The notes below the pieces were generated by a model. It did no database searches. It was not told the DNA's origin and saw only the letters and a list, made by a program, of their open reading frames with translations. Both the position numbers and the translations under genes were made by a program. From Hydrangea macrophylla (lineage: Eukaryota; Streptophyta; Magnoliopsida; Cornales; Hydrangeaceae), in the NCBI GenBank assembly GCA_033977485.1, contig CM066997.1:77470634-77534633 (forward strand): a stretch of 64,000 nucleotides of DNA, written 5' to 3'. Position 1 is the stretch's first letter, and every line of letters begins with the position of its first letter. Shown here piece after piece: positions 53,648 to 64,000 of this stretch.

Positions 53648-55100
53648 AGGGAGGATCTTCCTTAGGAGGATATACAAGAGAAGAAGGAGCTACCATTACA
53701 CTAACATATATTTGAGAGAGAGTTAAAAAAAAACTAGAGAGAAGAGCTTGGAAGATCTTCAAAAGGAGAGAAGCTTTGAGGATTGTTTGGAGGTGATCCT
53801 CTAACCACAATTTGTTTTTCTTCATTCTTTTGAATTTTTTTGGTCTTGATTAACCTTTTTAGAAGTTTTATTAGGGAACTTGCAAACTTTAATTACCTTT
53901 TTCTTTTAGTTCTTTCTTTTCTTTCTTTTGTTTATACTTCTCTCTTGAGATTCTTGGAAGTCTTCTATACTTTACTTGAATCTCATGAGTTGGATCCTTT
54001 GATTCCATGTGAGCTTGTGCTCCCCCATGAGGGTCAAGGTTGATCATCCTTTATATAAGAGTAAATAAATGAATGTAAACCTCTACCATGGTTTGAGATT
54101 CTTTAACTTAAGGTTTCATGGAATCCCCTTTCATATTCCTTGAAAACTTATGAGTATTAGCTATGTTTGTTTGTACTTCTCTCTTGAGATTCTTTAAGGC
54201 TCATGAGTATTAGTCATATCTTCATCTCCAATGACCATCAAATGGTAGGATAAAGTAGTTTTGAGTCTAAGCCCATCTCCATGGTTTAGATTCATTATCT
54301 TGAGATTTCATGAAGTCTATTCATACTTCATTTCAAATCTACAAATATAAAGGTCTTTAGCCTCCAATGACCATCAAATGGTAGTAAAAAATGGTTTAGT
54401 TTAAGTCCAACTTAATGGTTTAATAGTTGGGGTTAACAAATGAAAGTTGAACTTGACAATGAAACAGTGGATCCATAAACCGGTTTTGATCAAAGATTTT
54501 TGGTTCGAAATCTAACCGTTGGAATCAAGTGAAACCAACGGGAAAATGTCACTAACTCAAAGTTCTACCACTGTAATTTTTGTTTTAAAGAGATTTCATG
54601 TTTAAAGTGGCTTGGTCATGAGTTTTGTGAAGTCACTACAATCTGTCCAGAGTTTCAGAACAGTAACACTCTTTTGAAATAAGTAAATCAGAACCTTGAT
54701 AAACTATTTGTGACCCAAAATAATTTTTTCTAAGTAGATTAATGTGTTAGGAAGTCACCCTAAAAAGAATAAAACATTTCTGATTTTTTTTGCTATTTTT
54801 AAAAAATCGTGCAAGAACTCTGGACAGAAGGTTGTAGAATGCTGAGTGATGTCTGGTTTTTGTCTAATTCCCGGAGCTCCAACCGTTGGAACTGTGATTT
54901 CTTTTTTGGGTTAAAAACTAGACACACAGAGGCATCTTGTGTCCAAAATTCATCAAGATTAAACCACGGGAACCATGCTTTTATTTCTTTAAAGTTATGA
55001 TCTGCTCTCAGCAATTTTCATAATTCTGCAATAGTTTTAACCAAAATCACAGATTTGGCTTGCATTTCACTATTTACTCTATGTTTGATCAGTTTCATAA

Positions 55101-55666
55101 TGCCACGACCCAAGTCTCGCTTTGTAAGATATTGTCCGCTTTGGGCCCAAATCTGCACGGATTTGTTCTTGGGCCACAACCCAAAAGGCCTCTTACTAGT
55201 GAGACTTGGAACCACACATATATAGTACATTACTTTTCCACACCCAGGTGATATGGGACAAACTTCCCATAGTGTGTAGCCTGCCAGCACTTACTATAGC
55301 CACAAAGGCACCTACAGCAGCCCGCCCACAACACTAAGGTCGTTACATTCCACCTCTCTTAGGACCCAACGTCCACACTGGCACACTTCCGGCTGGGTCT
55401 AGCTCTGATACCATTCTATCACGACCCAAGTCTCGCTCAGTAAGATATTGTCGGCTTAGGGCCCAAACCTGCACGAATTTGTTCTTGGACCATAACCAAA
55501 AAGGCCTCTTACTAGGGAGACTTGGAACCACACATATATATAGCACATTACTTTTCCACACCCAGGCGATGTGGGACGAACTTTCTCATAGTGTGTAGCC
55601 TGCCAGCACTTACTGTAGCCACAAAGGCACCTACAACAGCCCGCCCACAATACCAGGGTCGTTACA
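55101..55666 (-). mobile_element. TRIM element (miniature LTR retrotransposon)
   Basis: Two LTRs of 247 and 250 bp (55101-55347, 55417-55666) flank only 69 bp. In element sense the interior holds PBS TGGTATCAGAGC (tRNA-iMet) and PPT AAGAGAGGTGGAA. A perfect 5-bp duplication CATAA lies on both sides (55096-55100, 55667-55671). LTR start TGTAACGACC. No 5S-like promoter, so not the Cassandra type. Needs proteins in trans. Confidence 0.93.
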
Positions 55667-55671
55667 CATAA

Positions 55672-56358
55672 CATATTAACCAAACACCCATCTATACCAC
55701 AATAAACATATCTATTTTAAGTCAAAATCGAGTGCCTCGATGAGCCCGATCCAACGGTCTAGGTCTCATGATCTAACTCTTAGTGGTTTGCACAAAAAAG
55801 GGTAATAATAGATTCGTTCAAGAAAGAATAATCTCATCGTTGGTCGATCAAACGCAGCCTAAGCTTCGGGCTATTTGTAGGGGAGCTTAAGGGGGTCATT
55901 AGGGTTAGTTTGGCATTAGTTTTGTGTGTTTTGGTGACGGTTCAAAAATCTGAGCTCAGCGGAGCTGTAATGACCGCTGGCCATGGCCAAAGCTCTATGG
56001 TCTATATAGGGTGCTCTTTGTGTACGCGTGTGAGTCTGTGGTGCTGGAAAAAGATACAGAGGGGGTGGTTTGTGAGCTTTACCTTATGGGTTTGTGGTCT
56101 CGGCGTCTCTCTCTCTTTCTCTCTCTCCTCCTTCTTTGTCTTCCTCTTCTCCTTTCTCGAGTCTATATATATATATTAAGTGTATATCTATGCAGATAGT
56201 AGTGGTGAGGTAGAGTGGCATAGGGGGGTGTTTGGTTTTATTTCTCTTTCTTTTCCTTTCTCTACTCACAACTTCTATCTCTCTTATTCTCTCCCAATCT
56301 ATCTTAACAACCCTATATTATATATATACACACAGCACATATAATATATACATATATA
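55672..56358. other. Unassigned repeat-like DNA
   Basis: Includes GAGCCCGATCCAACGGTC, a TATATAGGG box near 56005, and a CT-rich run (56100-56160). Resembles an LTR fragment but no partner found in the window. Confidence 0.35.
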
Positions 56359-56534
56359 GGGAGAGGATCTAAAGTGAACTGGGTTGAGTGAACTTACCCA
56401 GTGAATTGGCTTTTAAGCCTAAAAGAACCCGCGGGCTGACCCGCGCGCCCCGATGACCCACAGGTTCTTTCAGGGCTTAAAAACTAGTTCACTGAGTAAG
56501 TTCACTCAACCCAGTTCACTTTAGATCATCTCCG
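56359..56534. mobile_element. MITE with long terminal inverted repeats (176 bp)
   Basis: GGAGAGGATCTAAAGTGAAC and its complement continue for about 60 bp with few mismatches (through GGGTTGAGTGAACTTAC). Flanked by TATA/TA. The core is GC-rich (GCGGGCTGACCCGCGC). Superfamily uncertain. Confidence 0.8.
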
Positions 56535-57020
56535 TATACATATATATATATCTATATATGCAATACAATGTTTATGGGGATATGGGATTATTTAAGAGGG
56601 ATTGATTTGAGGGGTTGGGGGAAATGTCCAGCGAGTTTAGGGGGCCTTCGAGGGCATTATACAATAGGTACAAGGTGGTTACGATTTTGGGCAGGCTTAG
56701 GTAGTAATTAGAATCCCCAATTCTTAGGGTTATGTCCGCGCCTCGAATCATGTGTTATACAGTCCAGGAAAATACCAGATTTAAACGGGTCTACGTAAAT
56801 CTCAGTCCGGGTCTAAAGTTTCAGTCTGAGTTTAATATATAGTCTGGGTCTAATAATTACAGTCCGAATCTATATCTCAATGTTTGGGGTTAGACTAAAA
56901 TATGTCTATACTAAAAAAAATCATAATTATAGTCATAGAATTAAAACGTCAACGGGTCCGAATATTATATAACTTGTAGTTATAAAATCTGACAACAGCA
57001 AACATATAATAAAATCTATA
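56535..57020. other. Flank of the gag-only element
   Basis: Degenerate short repeat CAGTCTGGGTCTAA (about five copies, 56790-56880). No frame. Continues beyond the insertion at 63171. Confidence 0.45.
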
Positions 57021-58490
57021 TGTTGGCCCAAATATGGAAACCTTAGAGGAGGAGGGGGGGGGGGGGGGGTGAATAAGGTTTTAGCGGAAATTTAACCTTT
57101 TTAAAAACTTAATAGAAATTAAACACAATCACAAATAATAAAGTAAAGAGATAAGGGAAGAGACATTTGCAAACCAAGTTTTCAAATGGTTTGGCAATCG
57201 CGCCCCGCGGCCTACGCCCACCCCTCAAGAATACCTCTTGAGGATTCCTTTAATCCGATCTATTTCACGGATGTAGACCAAACCGTTACAAGAGCCTCCA
57301 ATCTCTCCCAAAGAAGAAAACCTCTTCTTTGCAATCAAGGTTACTAACCCTCACTCTTTACAAATGATTTGAATACAAATTGAACTCTCTCTCTCTCTCT
57401 AGAGTGGATAATACAATTTGAAGTTCACACAATAACTCCTTAGTGAGTGGATAATGAAATAAAAGCTCACTATAATTTATTCTCTCAAGAATTACAATTG
57501 AAATCTAGAGCAAATTGATTTTTCACTCAAACTAGGGCTCAAACATGAATGATAATCAAACAAGATGTTTGAATGATTTTGTTGATCTTTCTACTTGTTT
57601 ATGACCCTTAAAAACATTCCTATATATAGCTTTTGAAAGATTATAGCCGTTGGAAGTGATTGGGTACATTTAAGACAACATTTGGAGAGTTAGAAAACTA
57701 GCCGTTATGTGTCTCTGCACGTTTCAGTCGACTGGAGCAAAGGTTCAGTCGACTGGAAAGTTTATAATAGAGAAGAGACAGTTTGCTATGAATTTCGATC
57801 AATTGAATAGTGCTCCAGTCGACTGGACATCTTTTTGGCCGACTGGACCCTTAATTTTCAGTCGACTGGATTCTGCTGATTTTTGGCAGACTGACACCTC
57901 TTCACTAAAACGACCATAACTCCCTCTACAAAATGAATTTTTGCGATCCGTTTGAAGATTTGAAAACTAGATTCAAATAAATTTCCAACTATATAAAACT
58001 CAACATCTAATTCCATACCAATTGGATCATATTTTCCTTTAAAGTTGACCTATCTGCGCAAAGGTCTATGTTTTGACTTAGCCACTTGAAAGCTTTTGTG
58101 AAATGAATCTAATTGAGGGGTCTAAGTATGTTTAGGTCCTTGAGAGTATTTTAAAGTGTGAGAACAAGGATCCTAAAGTCCAATTAAAGTTACTTGAGCC
58201 CCTATGCGTGATTGATCAAAATGCTTACATATAAATCCTAGTCTTTAACCAAGGATGAAAAAATCTTCAAGTCTTCAAGCTTGATCCTTGTTGAGCTCCA
58301 TCACTCTTGGACTTCACCATATGTTATCTCATGATCTCAAACAAAGTTAGACCATTTAAGTACATGAATCAAGAGAATAGCATAACGAAAAAGACAAGAT
58401 AATTGCTTGAATAAAAGTATGCAATTATCACTAGATTTGTCATTATCAAAACAAACAAAAATAATGCTTTAAATAAATTCAAGGCTAACA
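57021..58490 (-). repeat. 3' LTR of the gag-only element (1470 bp)
   Basis: TGTTGGCCC to GGCTAACA. Keeps the TATA (TATATATAG at 57620-57628) and a G-run at about 57053-57070. Confidence 0.95.
57725..57880. promoter_or_regulatory. CAGTCGACTG palindrome cluster upstream of the TATA
   Basis: CAGTCGACTGGA at about 57727, 57748, 57813 and 57859, with weaker GGCCGACTGGAC and GGCAGACTGA copies. In element sense this is about 100-250 bp upstream of the TATA. Right LTR counterpart 62423-62560. Confidence 0.75.
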
Positions 58491-58506
58491 ATTTCCCCCT
58501 TTTTGA

Positions 58507-59120
58507 TGATGTCAAAACATGCAATAGAGATATAGTAATTTAAAGTACAATAGGTGTCATTTTCATATTATCATTCAAAGTAATGAGATTTCCAAAGTAT
58601 GAGTCCAAGAATGATAACTTAATTCTCTTTCTCAAATTCATTTTCCTTTCTTGACTATTTTTCAAATATCTTTTTCTTAATTTCAAGAATCTCAAATTTA
58701 ATTGTTATCTCTATATTATTTTCCCCATTTTTGACAACAACAAAAAGATTGGGGGTTAGAACTAAAAGTTCCTCCTCAAGATATGCAACCGTATAATATA
58801 CCAAGGAAAACTCGAGTAAACATATCATGGAGGCAATAAGATACCAAAAGTAACTAAAGTGAGCATAATATCATGATACAAAGAAAATCAAGCCAACTAA
58901 AATGAACATAGTAATATGTTCCCCCTCAACATATGCATATACGAATGAATACAATTATGGGATCAACATTATGCATTATCTCCTTAGGATGATGAATAGC
59001 TATGAACATTAAAACAAAATTAATGTGATAAAACAAACATGATTAGCAAGCTATCAAAATCAAGAGAAATATCAAAACAAGTTAATCTAGCCTACTCCTA
59101 CTAGGCTTAAAATGAGAGAT
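58507..59120 (-). other. Non-coding 3' interior of the gag-only element
   Basis: AT-rich; pol would be expected here in a full Copia element but no trace is visible. Confidence 0.5.
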
Positions 59121-61365
59121 TTAACCCTTGTCCAAGTGCCTCTTGGATGCAACATTTGCCAAGTAGGTAGGAGAAGATCCTTTCACAACCCAAATCATAT
59201 TAATTTTCTTACAAAATGAACATTTGTAATTAACATGCCCCCTTTTCATGCAATAATGACAAGTTACATGGGGAAGGGTCTCATTTAAGATTGATGCTTT
59301 AACAAAGAAATTCTTGTGAGCATTTTGAGAATTTGAAGTAGAGGATGTGGACTTTACGATGAAGTTTTTGTACTTCTTTTCCTTGAATGTGGGATTAAAT
59401 CCCAAACCGGCCTTATCAAAAACACATTTTTGTTTTCCCAAAAGCATATTCAAATTTTGTTAACCTTGGGTATACTTGGCCAAAGTTTTTGTCAAATCAT
59501 CTACTTCCTTTCTCAATTCAACATTTTCTTTTTCAATAAATTCATTGGAAGGTTGGTTGGTTGAAACAAGCTTTTCTTTTCTCAAAATTTCATTTTGAGA
59601 TTTTAAATCATCTAATTGTCTTTTCAACTCCACATTCTCTTTTTCATGCTCATTTGAAGATTGTGCTCTTGAAACATGTTTTTCATTTTTAATCTTCAAA
59701 GATTCATTTTGGGATTTCAAAATATTTAACTCACTTGAAAGTTTGGAAAAGTACTTTTTAAGAGTTATATATTTAGATCCCAAATTCTCTAACTCCTCTT
59801 GTAACTCCTCAAAAGCACATTGAAGCTCATTATAGTTAGGAGATTCAACAATAGAGGTAGGATTAGAGTTTACCAAACTCTCTTGTGCACCTACATGGTC
59901 ACATGAGTCATCATCGGATGAGTCGTCATCATCCCAAGTGGCCCATTTTGCCATTTTCTCATTCTTATCATCTTCATTTGCAAGAAGGCACACTTTTTCC
60001 TCTTCACAAATTTGGTTAGTAGTAAAATGAATTTTTTTTAAACATAACCAAATTTCATGTGCACTAGAGCATGAACGAATTCTATTATATGAACTATCAT
60101 CTAAAGAAGTATATAGAATTTTCATGGCTCTAAGATTCAATAGAAAGTTATTTTGATCACTTTCATTCCATTCAATCTTTGGTTTAGGAAAAAAACCATT
60201 TTTGACAATGTTCCAAAGATTTATGTCAAGTGATATAAAATAAATTTCTATTTTCCTCTTCCAATGATCATACTTATGATCTTTCAACAATGGAGGAGTA
60301 CTAATGCAATAACCTTCTTGAACTTTTGTTTCCATAAAACTTGACCCAACATTTTGAAATTCAATAAAATCATTAGAGTCATTGAAAGAGCAAGAAGTAG
60401 ATGTTACCCCATTATCTATTGCCATGAGGAAAAGATTGACGATCTCATCTTCATTTGAGTCGTCTCCCGATGATTTACTCTTGGAGCTACTTTGAATGGC
60501 CTTCATTGCCTTCGTCTTCCGTTTTTCATCTTTGGGAGGCTTTCCCAATTTTTTTTTTCTTTAGAAACTTTGCGAATTTTTGGGTGATCAAAGCCATATC
60601 CTCATCCTCTTTACTCTCATGATCTTTTCCCTTTTTCTTTGAGCTTGAGGACTTCAAGGCCATATCTCCCCTTTTGATTTCCTTTCTCTTGTCTTCTTCG
60701 ATAAGCACGGCTAACTCCATTTCATGGGTAATGAGAGATCCCATGAGTTGTTCAATTGACAAGTTTGTCAAATCTTTCGATTCCCGGATAGCCTTGACCT
60801 TCGGTTGCCATTGCTTTGGTAAAGCCCTAAGAATTTTCTCAATAATTTCTTCATTAGCATAAACTTTACCAAGATTTTTCAAGCTATTGATGATAGTTGT
60901 AAAACGGGTAGACACATCACCAATAGACTCAAAAGGTAACATTTTGAACATTTCATAAGATTGAACAAGCAAATTAAATTTTGACTTTTTGACTTGGCTT
61001 GTTCCCTCATGAGTCACTTCAAGTTTATCCCAAATTTCTTTTGCGGATTCGCAAGATGAAATTCTATTGTATTCATTTGGGTCTAAATCGCAATATAATA
61101 AATTCATTGCCATTACATTCATTTTAATGAGTTTCTTATCGGCATCATTATACTCATTTTCTATTTTTGAAATAGAAATACCATTTAAAATTTTTGTAGG
61201 AAGATGAGGGCCATTGACTACTATTGGCCATAAATCAGAATCTTGAGAAATCATATAAATTCTCATTCAATTTTTCCAATACGCATAATTTGATCTATTA
61301 AAACACGGTGGTCTATTTGCCGATTGACCCTCACTATAAGACATGCGCGAAGTGTTGGTTTCCAT
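59121..61365 (-). pseudogene. gag: Gag of the gag-only element, with a second partial capsid-like domain
   Basis: Starts METNTSRMSYSEG at 61365. A TGA near 61268 sits where Arg is expected. A UBN2-type capsid follows (MISQDSDLWPIVVNG, NEYNRISSCESAKEIWDKLE, EEIIEKILRALPKQWQPKV). After a shift in an A-run near 60550 come an acidic linker, then a second capsid-like stretch (HKYDHWKRKIEIYFISLDIN, SYNRIRSCSSAHEIWLCLKK), another acidic block, a long coiled coil (about 59860-59480) and, after a TAA near 59457, the knuckle CHYCMKRGHVNYKC. The end RHLDKG is near 59125. UBN2 family known from Copia gag; the doubled domain is unusual. Confidence 0.85.
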
Positions 61366-61416
61366 TTGGATCTTAACTCAAAATTTTCAAAACCTTTTAA
61401 AAATAAAAGAGCAGAA

Positions 61417-61428
61417 GCTCTGATACCA
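61417..61428 (-). other. PBS of the gag-only element (tRNA-iMet)
   Basis: Element-sense TGGTATCAGAGC two bases after the LTR end AGCA. Confidence 0.92.
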
Positions 61429-61430
61429 AT

Positions 61431-63170
61431 TGCTGGCCCAAATATGGAAATCTTAGAGGGGGGGGGGGGGGGGGGGGGGGTGAATAAGGTTTTAGCAAAA
61501 ATTTAATCTTTTTAAAAACTTAATAGAAAATAAACACAATCACAAATAATAAAGTAAAGAGATAAGGGAAGAGACACTTGCAAACCGAGTTTTCAAGTGG
61601 TTCGGCAATTGCACCCTGCGGCCTACGTCCACCCCTTAAGAACACCTCTTGAGGATTCCTTTAATTCGATCTACTTCACGGGTGTAGACCAAACCGTTAC
61701 AAGAGCCTCCAATCTCTCCCAAAGAAGAAAACCTCTTCTTTGCAATCAAGGGTTACTAACCCTCACTCTTTATAAATGATTTGAATACAAATTGAACTCT
61801 CTCTTTAGAGTGGATAATACAATTTGAAGCTCACACAATAACTCCTTTGTAAGTGGATAATACAATAAAAGCTCACTACAATTTACTCTCTCAAGAATTA
61901 CAATTTAAATCTAAAGCAAATTGATTTTTCACTCAAACTAGGGCTCAAACATGAATGATAATTAAATAAGATGTTTGAATGATTTTGTTGATCTTTTTAC
62001 TTATTTACGACTTTTTAAAGGGTTATTTATTACTTTTTTGAAGATTATTTATGACTTTTTTAAAAGGCTATTTATGACTTTTTTAAAGATTATTTATGAC
62101 TTTTTTAAAATGCTATTTATGACTTTTTTGAAGATTATTTATGACTGTATCAATTAAAAAATATTCATAAACAATTTGAAAGCACTCATTTTTTATGACT
62201 ATTTTTTTAGAACTGTTGTAAAAGTAATAATTATTTATGACTTTTTTAACAAACTCGAACTTATTTATGACTGCAATGTTATGACTTATTTTAAAAGCTT
62301 AGAAAAGAGTCATAAATATACATTTATGACTCTTTTTTAAAGTCATAATAAGGGTTTTTTGTTGTAGTGGGTACATTTAAGACAACATTTGGAGAGTTAG
62401 AAAACTAGCCGTTATGTGTAGGTTCAGTCGACTGGAAAGTTTATAATAGAGAAGAGACATTTTGCTGTGAATTCCGGTCAACTGAATAGTGCTCCAGTCG
62501 ACTGGACATCTTTTTGGTCGACTGGACCCTTAATTTTTTAGTCGACTGGATTCTGCTGGTTTTTGGCAGACTGACACCTCTTCACTAAAATGGCCATAAC
62601 TCCCTCTACAAAATGAATTTTTGTGATCCGTTTGAAGATTTGGAAACTAGATTCAAATACCTTTCCAACCATATAAAACTCAATATCTAATTCCTTACCA
62701 ATTGGATCAGTTTTGCCTTTAAAGTTGACCTATCTGCGCAAAGGTCTATGTTTTGACTTAGCCACTTGAAAGCTTTTGTGAAATGAATCTAATTGAGTGG
62801 TCTAAGTATGTTTAGGTCCTTGAGAGTATTTTAAAGTATGAGAAAAAGAATCCTAAAGTCCAACTAAAGTTACTTGAGCCCCTATGAGTGATTGATCAAA
62901 ATACTTACATATAAATCCTAGTCTTCAACCAAGGATGAAAAAATCTTTAAGTCTTCAAGCTTGATCCTTGTTGAGCTCCATCACTCTTGGACTTCACCAT
63001 ATGCTATCTCATGATCTCAAACAAAGTTAGAACATCTAAGTACATGAATCAAGAGATTAGCATAACGAAAATGACAAGATAATTGCTTGAATAAAAGTAT
63101 GCAATTATCACTAGATTTGTCATCATCAAAACAAACAAAAATAATGCCTTAAATAAATTCAAGGCTAACA
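61431..63170 (-). repeat. 5' LTR of the gag-only element (1740 bp), promoter disrupted
   Basis: Matches the 3' LTR except that about 57 bp including the TATA box are replaced by a 365-bp CACTA-type fragment (62005-62369), and about 29 bp including one CAGTCGACTG copy are missing. G-run at about 61457-61480. Confidence 0.93.
62005..62369. mobile_element. CACTA-type transposon end fragment
   Basis: Ends GTTGTAGTG, complement CACTACAAC, the CACTA terminal signature. Preceded by about eight TTATTTATGACTTTTTT subterminal-type repeats. The opposite terminus is not visible, so it is a fragment or its partner was deleted. Confidence 0.7.
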
Positions 63171-63175
63171 CTATA

Positions 63176-63509
63176 GTTACAATATTAAATGGTAATGAAT
63201 ATTAAAATATCCTATAGTAGATAATTAAGCGACAATGAAAAAGTAATATAACTTATTATTATAATATTACGCGACAACGAATATATGCTATATCCTATAG
63301 TTTATAAAACTTAGGGACTACGAATACTAAGATAATCTATAGCTATTATTTAATGATAACAAATATTAAGATACGATATCAATATACAGGGTCAGGCTTA
63401 GCAAGTAGAAATCATATTAATAAAGCGATACGGATACTATGAATACTACAATCTTGAACGCTGTCGAATATATAATACGTATATTAGTACAGACTATAAG
63501 AATAATAAT
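63176..63509. other. AT-rich degenerate tandem stretch
   Basis: Words of the type ACGAATATTAA..ATCCTATAG..TAATTAAGCGACAA recur about every 60 bp (63180-63385). No frame. Confidence 0.45.
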
Positions 63510-64000
63510 AGAACTAAACTCAGAACCTTGGGTATTTCTAGGTGACGGGTTTGGAAACTCCTTAGAAATTCATTGGTGGCGGCAGTCAGTTAACTTGTTG
63601 TCGCTGCACTGGATATGCATCATTTTCAAGGCTTACAGCAAATCTCACCAGTCCTTTGAATGATTGGTTAAGGTGACTAATCATCATGTGGCAGCCCCTG
63701 GTGAAATCTTTTCACCTTTTTTTGAGGTGTGTCAATCATGTGGGGAACGAATCTTGAAAGTCGCTCAAACTGCGTCATATACTCCTTCATCATCCATCCT
63801 CCCTGGACTAAGCTGAGAAAGTTCTTCTCCTGCTGGCCCTTCTCATCCTCTGGAGAATACTTTTCCAGAAATCTGCCTTTGAATGTCTCCCAAGGCATAA
63901 CCCTTGCAGTATTCATTCCAACGGTCACCCGTTCAACCTCACCAGTCATCGACAGCGTAGGTCAGCTAAAACATGGCAAGGCGACATTTATCCTATTCGT
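63510..64000 (-). pseudogene. Partial Tekay-like gag running off the window
   Basis: MPWETFKGRFLEKYSPEDEK, LSRFVPHMIDTPQKKVKRFH match the gag at 25555-24861. After a frame shift HMMISHLNQSF and DAYPVQRQQ are recognisable, down to NTQG near 63525. The rest lies right of the window. Confidence 0.8.

Larger units (their letters stand above)
48580..55040 (+). mobile_element. Second Tat-lineage element T2, 5'-truncated
   Basis: Contains only the 3' portion: antisense PMD gene (broken), tandem arrays, conserved motif, PPT (52931-52944) and a 3' LTR from 52945. Same order as T1 but opposite strand. The left breakpoint is inside PMD exon 4 near 48580. The LTR stops resembling T1 around 55040. Confidence 0.88.
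52945..55040 (+). repeat. T2 3' LTR, right end lost or diverged
   Basis: Starts TGTAGACACCCCAATTTTG. Promoter block 53225-53650, then text matching the reverse complement of the T1 LTR (for example CCATCAAATGGTAG twice) until about 55040, where similarity ends some 900 bp short of the T1 LTR end. Confidence 0.85.
57021..63170 (-). mobile_element. Gag-only (TR-GAG-like) Copia-derived LTR element
   Basis: LTRs 57021-58490 and 61431-63170, perfect 5-bp duplication CTATA (57016-57020, 63171-63175), PBS TGGTATCAGAGC at 61417-61428 and PPT AAAAAGGGGGAAAT at 58491-58506. The 2.9 kb interior encodes gag but no protease, integrase or RT. It matches the description of plant TR-GAG elements, which must borrow pol. 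Gag itself is now broken. Confidence 0.92.

Noticed and set aside
55101..55666. Cassandra-type TRIM
   Set aside because: No 5S-like box A/C found in the LTR.
63570..63600. GGCGGCAGTCAGTTAAC as another Tat palindrome cluster
   Set aside because: Single occurrence inside Tekay gag, no partner arm; chance.

Overview
The window is repeat-dense nuclear DNA from a flowering plant, probably a eudicot. I see no intact host gene. What can be supported is a nest of LTR retrotransposons (Ty3/Gypsy Tat lineage, chromodomain Tekay-like Gypsy, Copia, a gag-only element and a TRIM), several MITEs, a large foldback element, and AT-rich stretches with no recognisable feature. The plant assignment rests on Tat-type pol with two RNase H domains, plant mobile domain genes, Stowaway/hAT/MULE MITEs and tRNA-Arg or tRNA-iMet priming sites.

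Layout. 1-18976: a young Tat element (T1) on the minus strand. Its 3' LTR is cut by the window start; the 5' LTR is complete (16004-18976). Gag-pol reads on minus (14818 to 8221). Between pol and the 3' LTR lie two genes on the opposite strand: an intron-bearing plant mobile domain (PMD) gene (3162-6008) and an intronless second PMD-like gene (6601-7692), followed by tandem-repeat arrays. T1 sits inside the 3' LTR of an older, stop-riddled Tekay-like element (18977-29312, minus), which itself sits in a Copia relic. 29313-37800: AT-rich DNA with a long-TIR MULE-MITE, two GC-rich hAT MITEs, a Stowaway MITE and a TIR element with a minisatellite. 37838-43728: a giant foldback element holding a 2.2 kb solo Tekay-type LTR. 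About 43870-48570: a decayed Copia element. About 48580-55040: a second Tat element (T2, plus strand), 5' truncated, with a decayed antisense PMD gene. 55101-55666: a TRIM. 57021-63170: a gag-only (TR-GAG-like) Copia element with intact target duplication. 63510-64000: part of another Tekay-like gag.

The most interesting system is the Tat family. Each of its three transcription units in T1 (LTR, antisense PMD gene, antisense PMD-like gene) is preceded by a cluster of short GC-rich inverted repeats whose arms co-vary; the LTR and PMD clusters recur in T2. The 3' non-coding region carries two further tandem families built from co-varying inverted repeats with a constant spacer. The primer-binding site is an exact 50-nt image of tRNA-Arg positions 27-76 with G at position 34, as expected if an inosine-bearing tRNA had been reverse-transcribed up to position 26. 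I infer, but cannot prove, that the antisense PMD proteins and the repeated palindromes form a self-regulatory or anti-silencing module.
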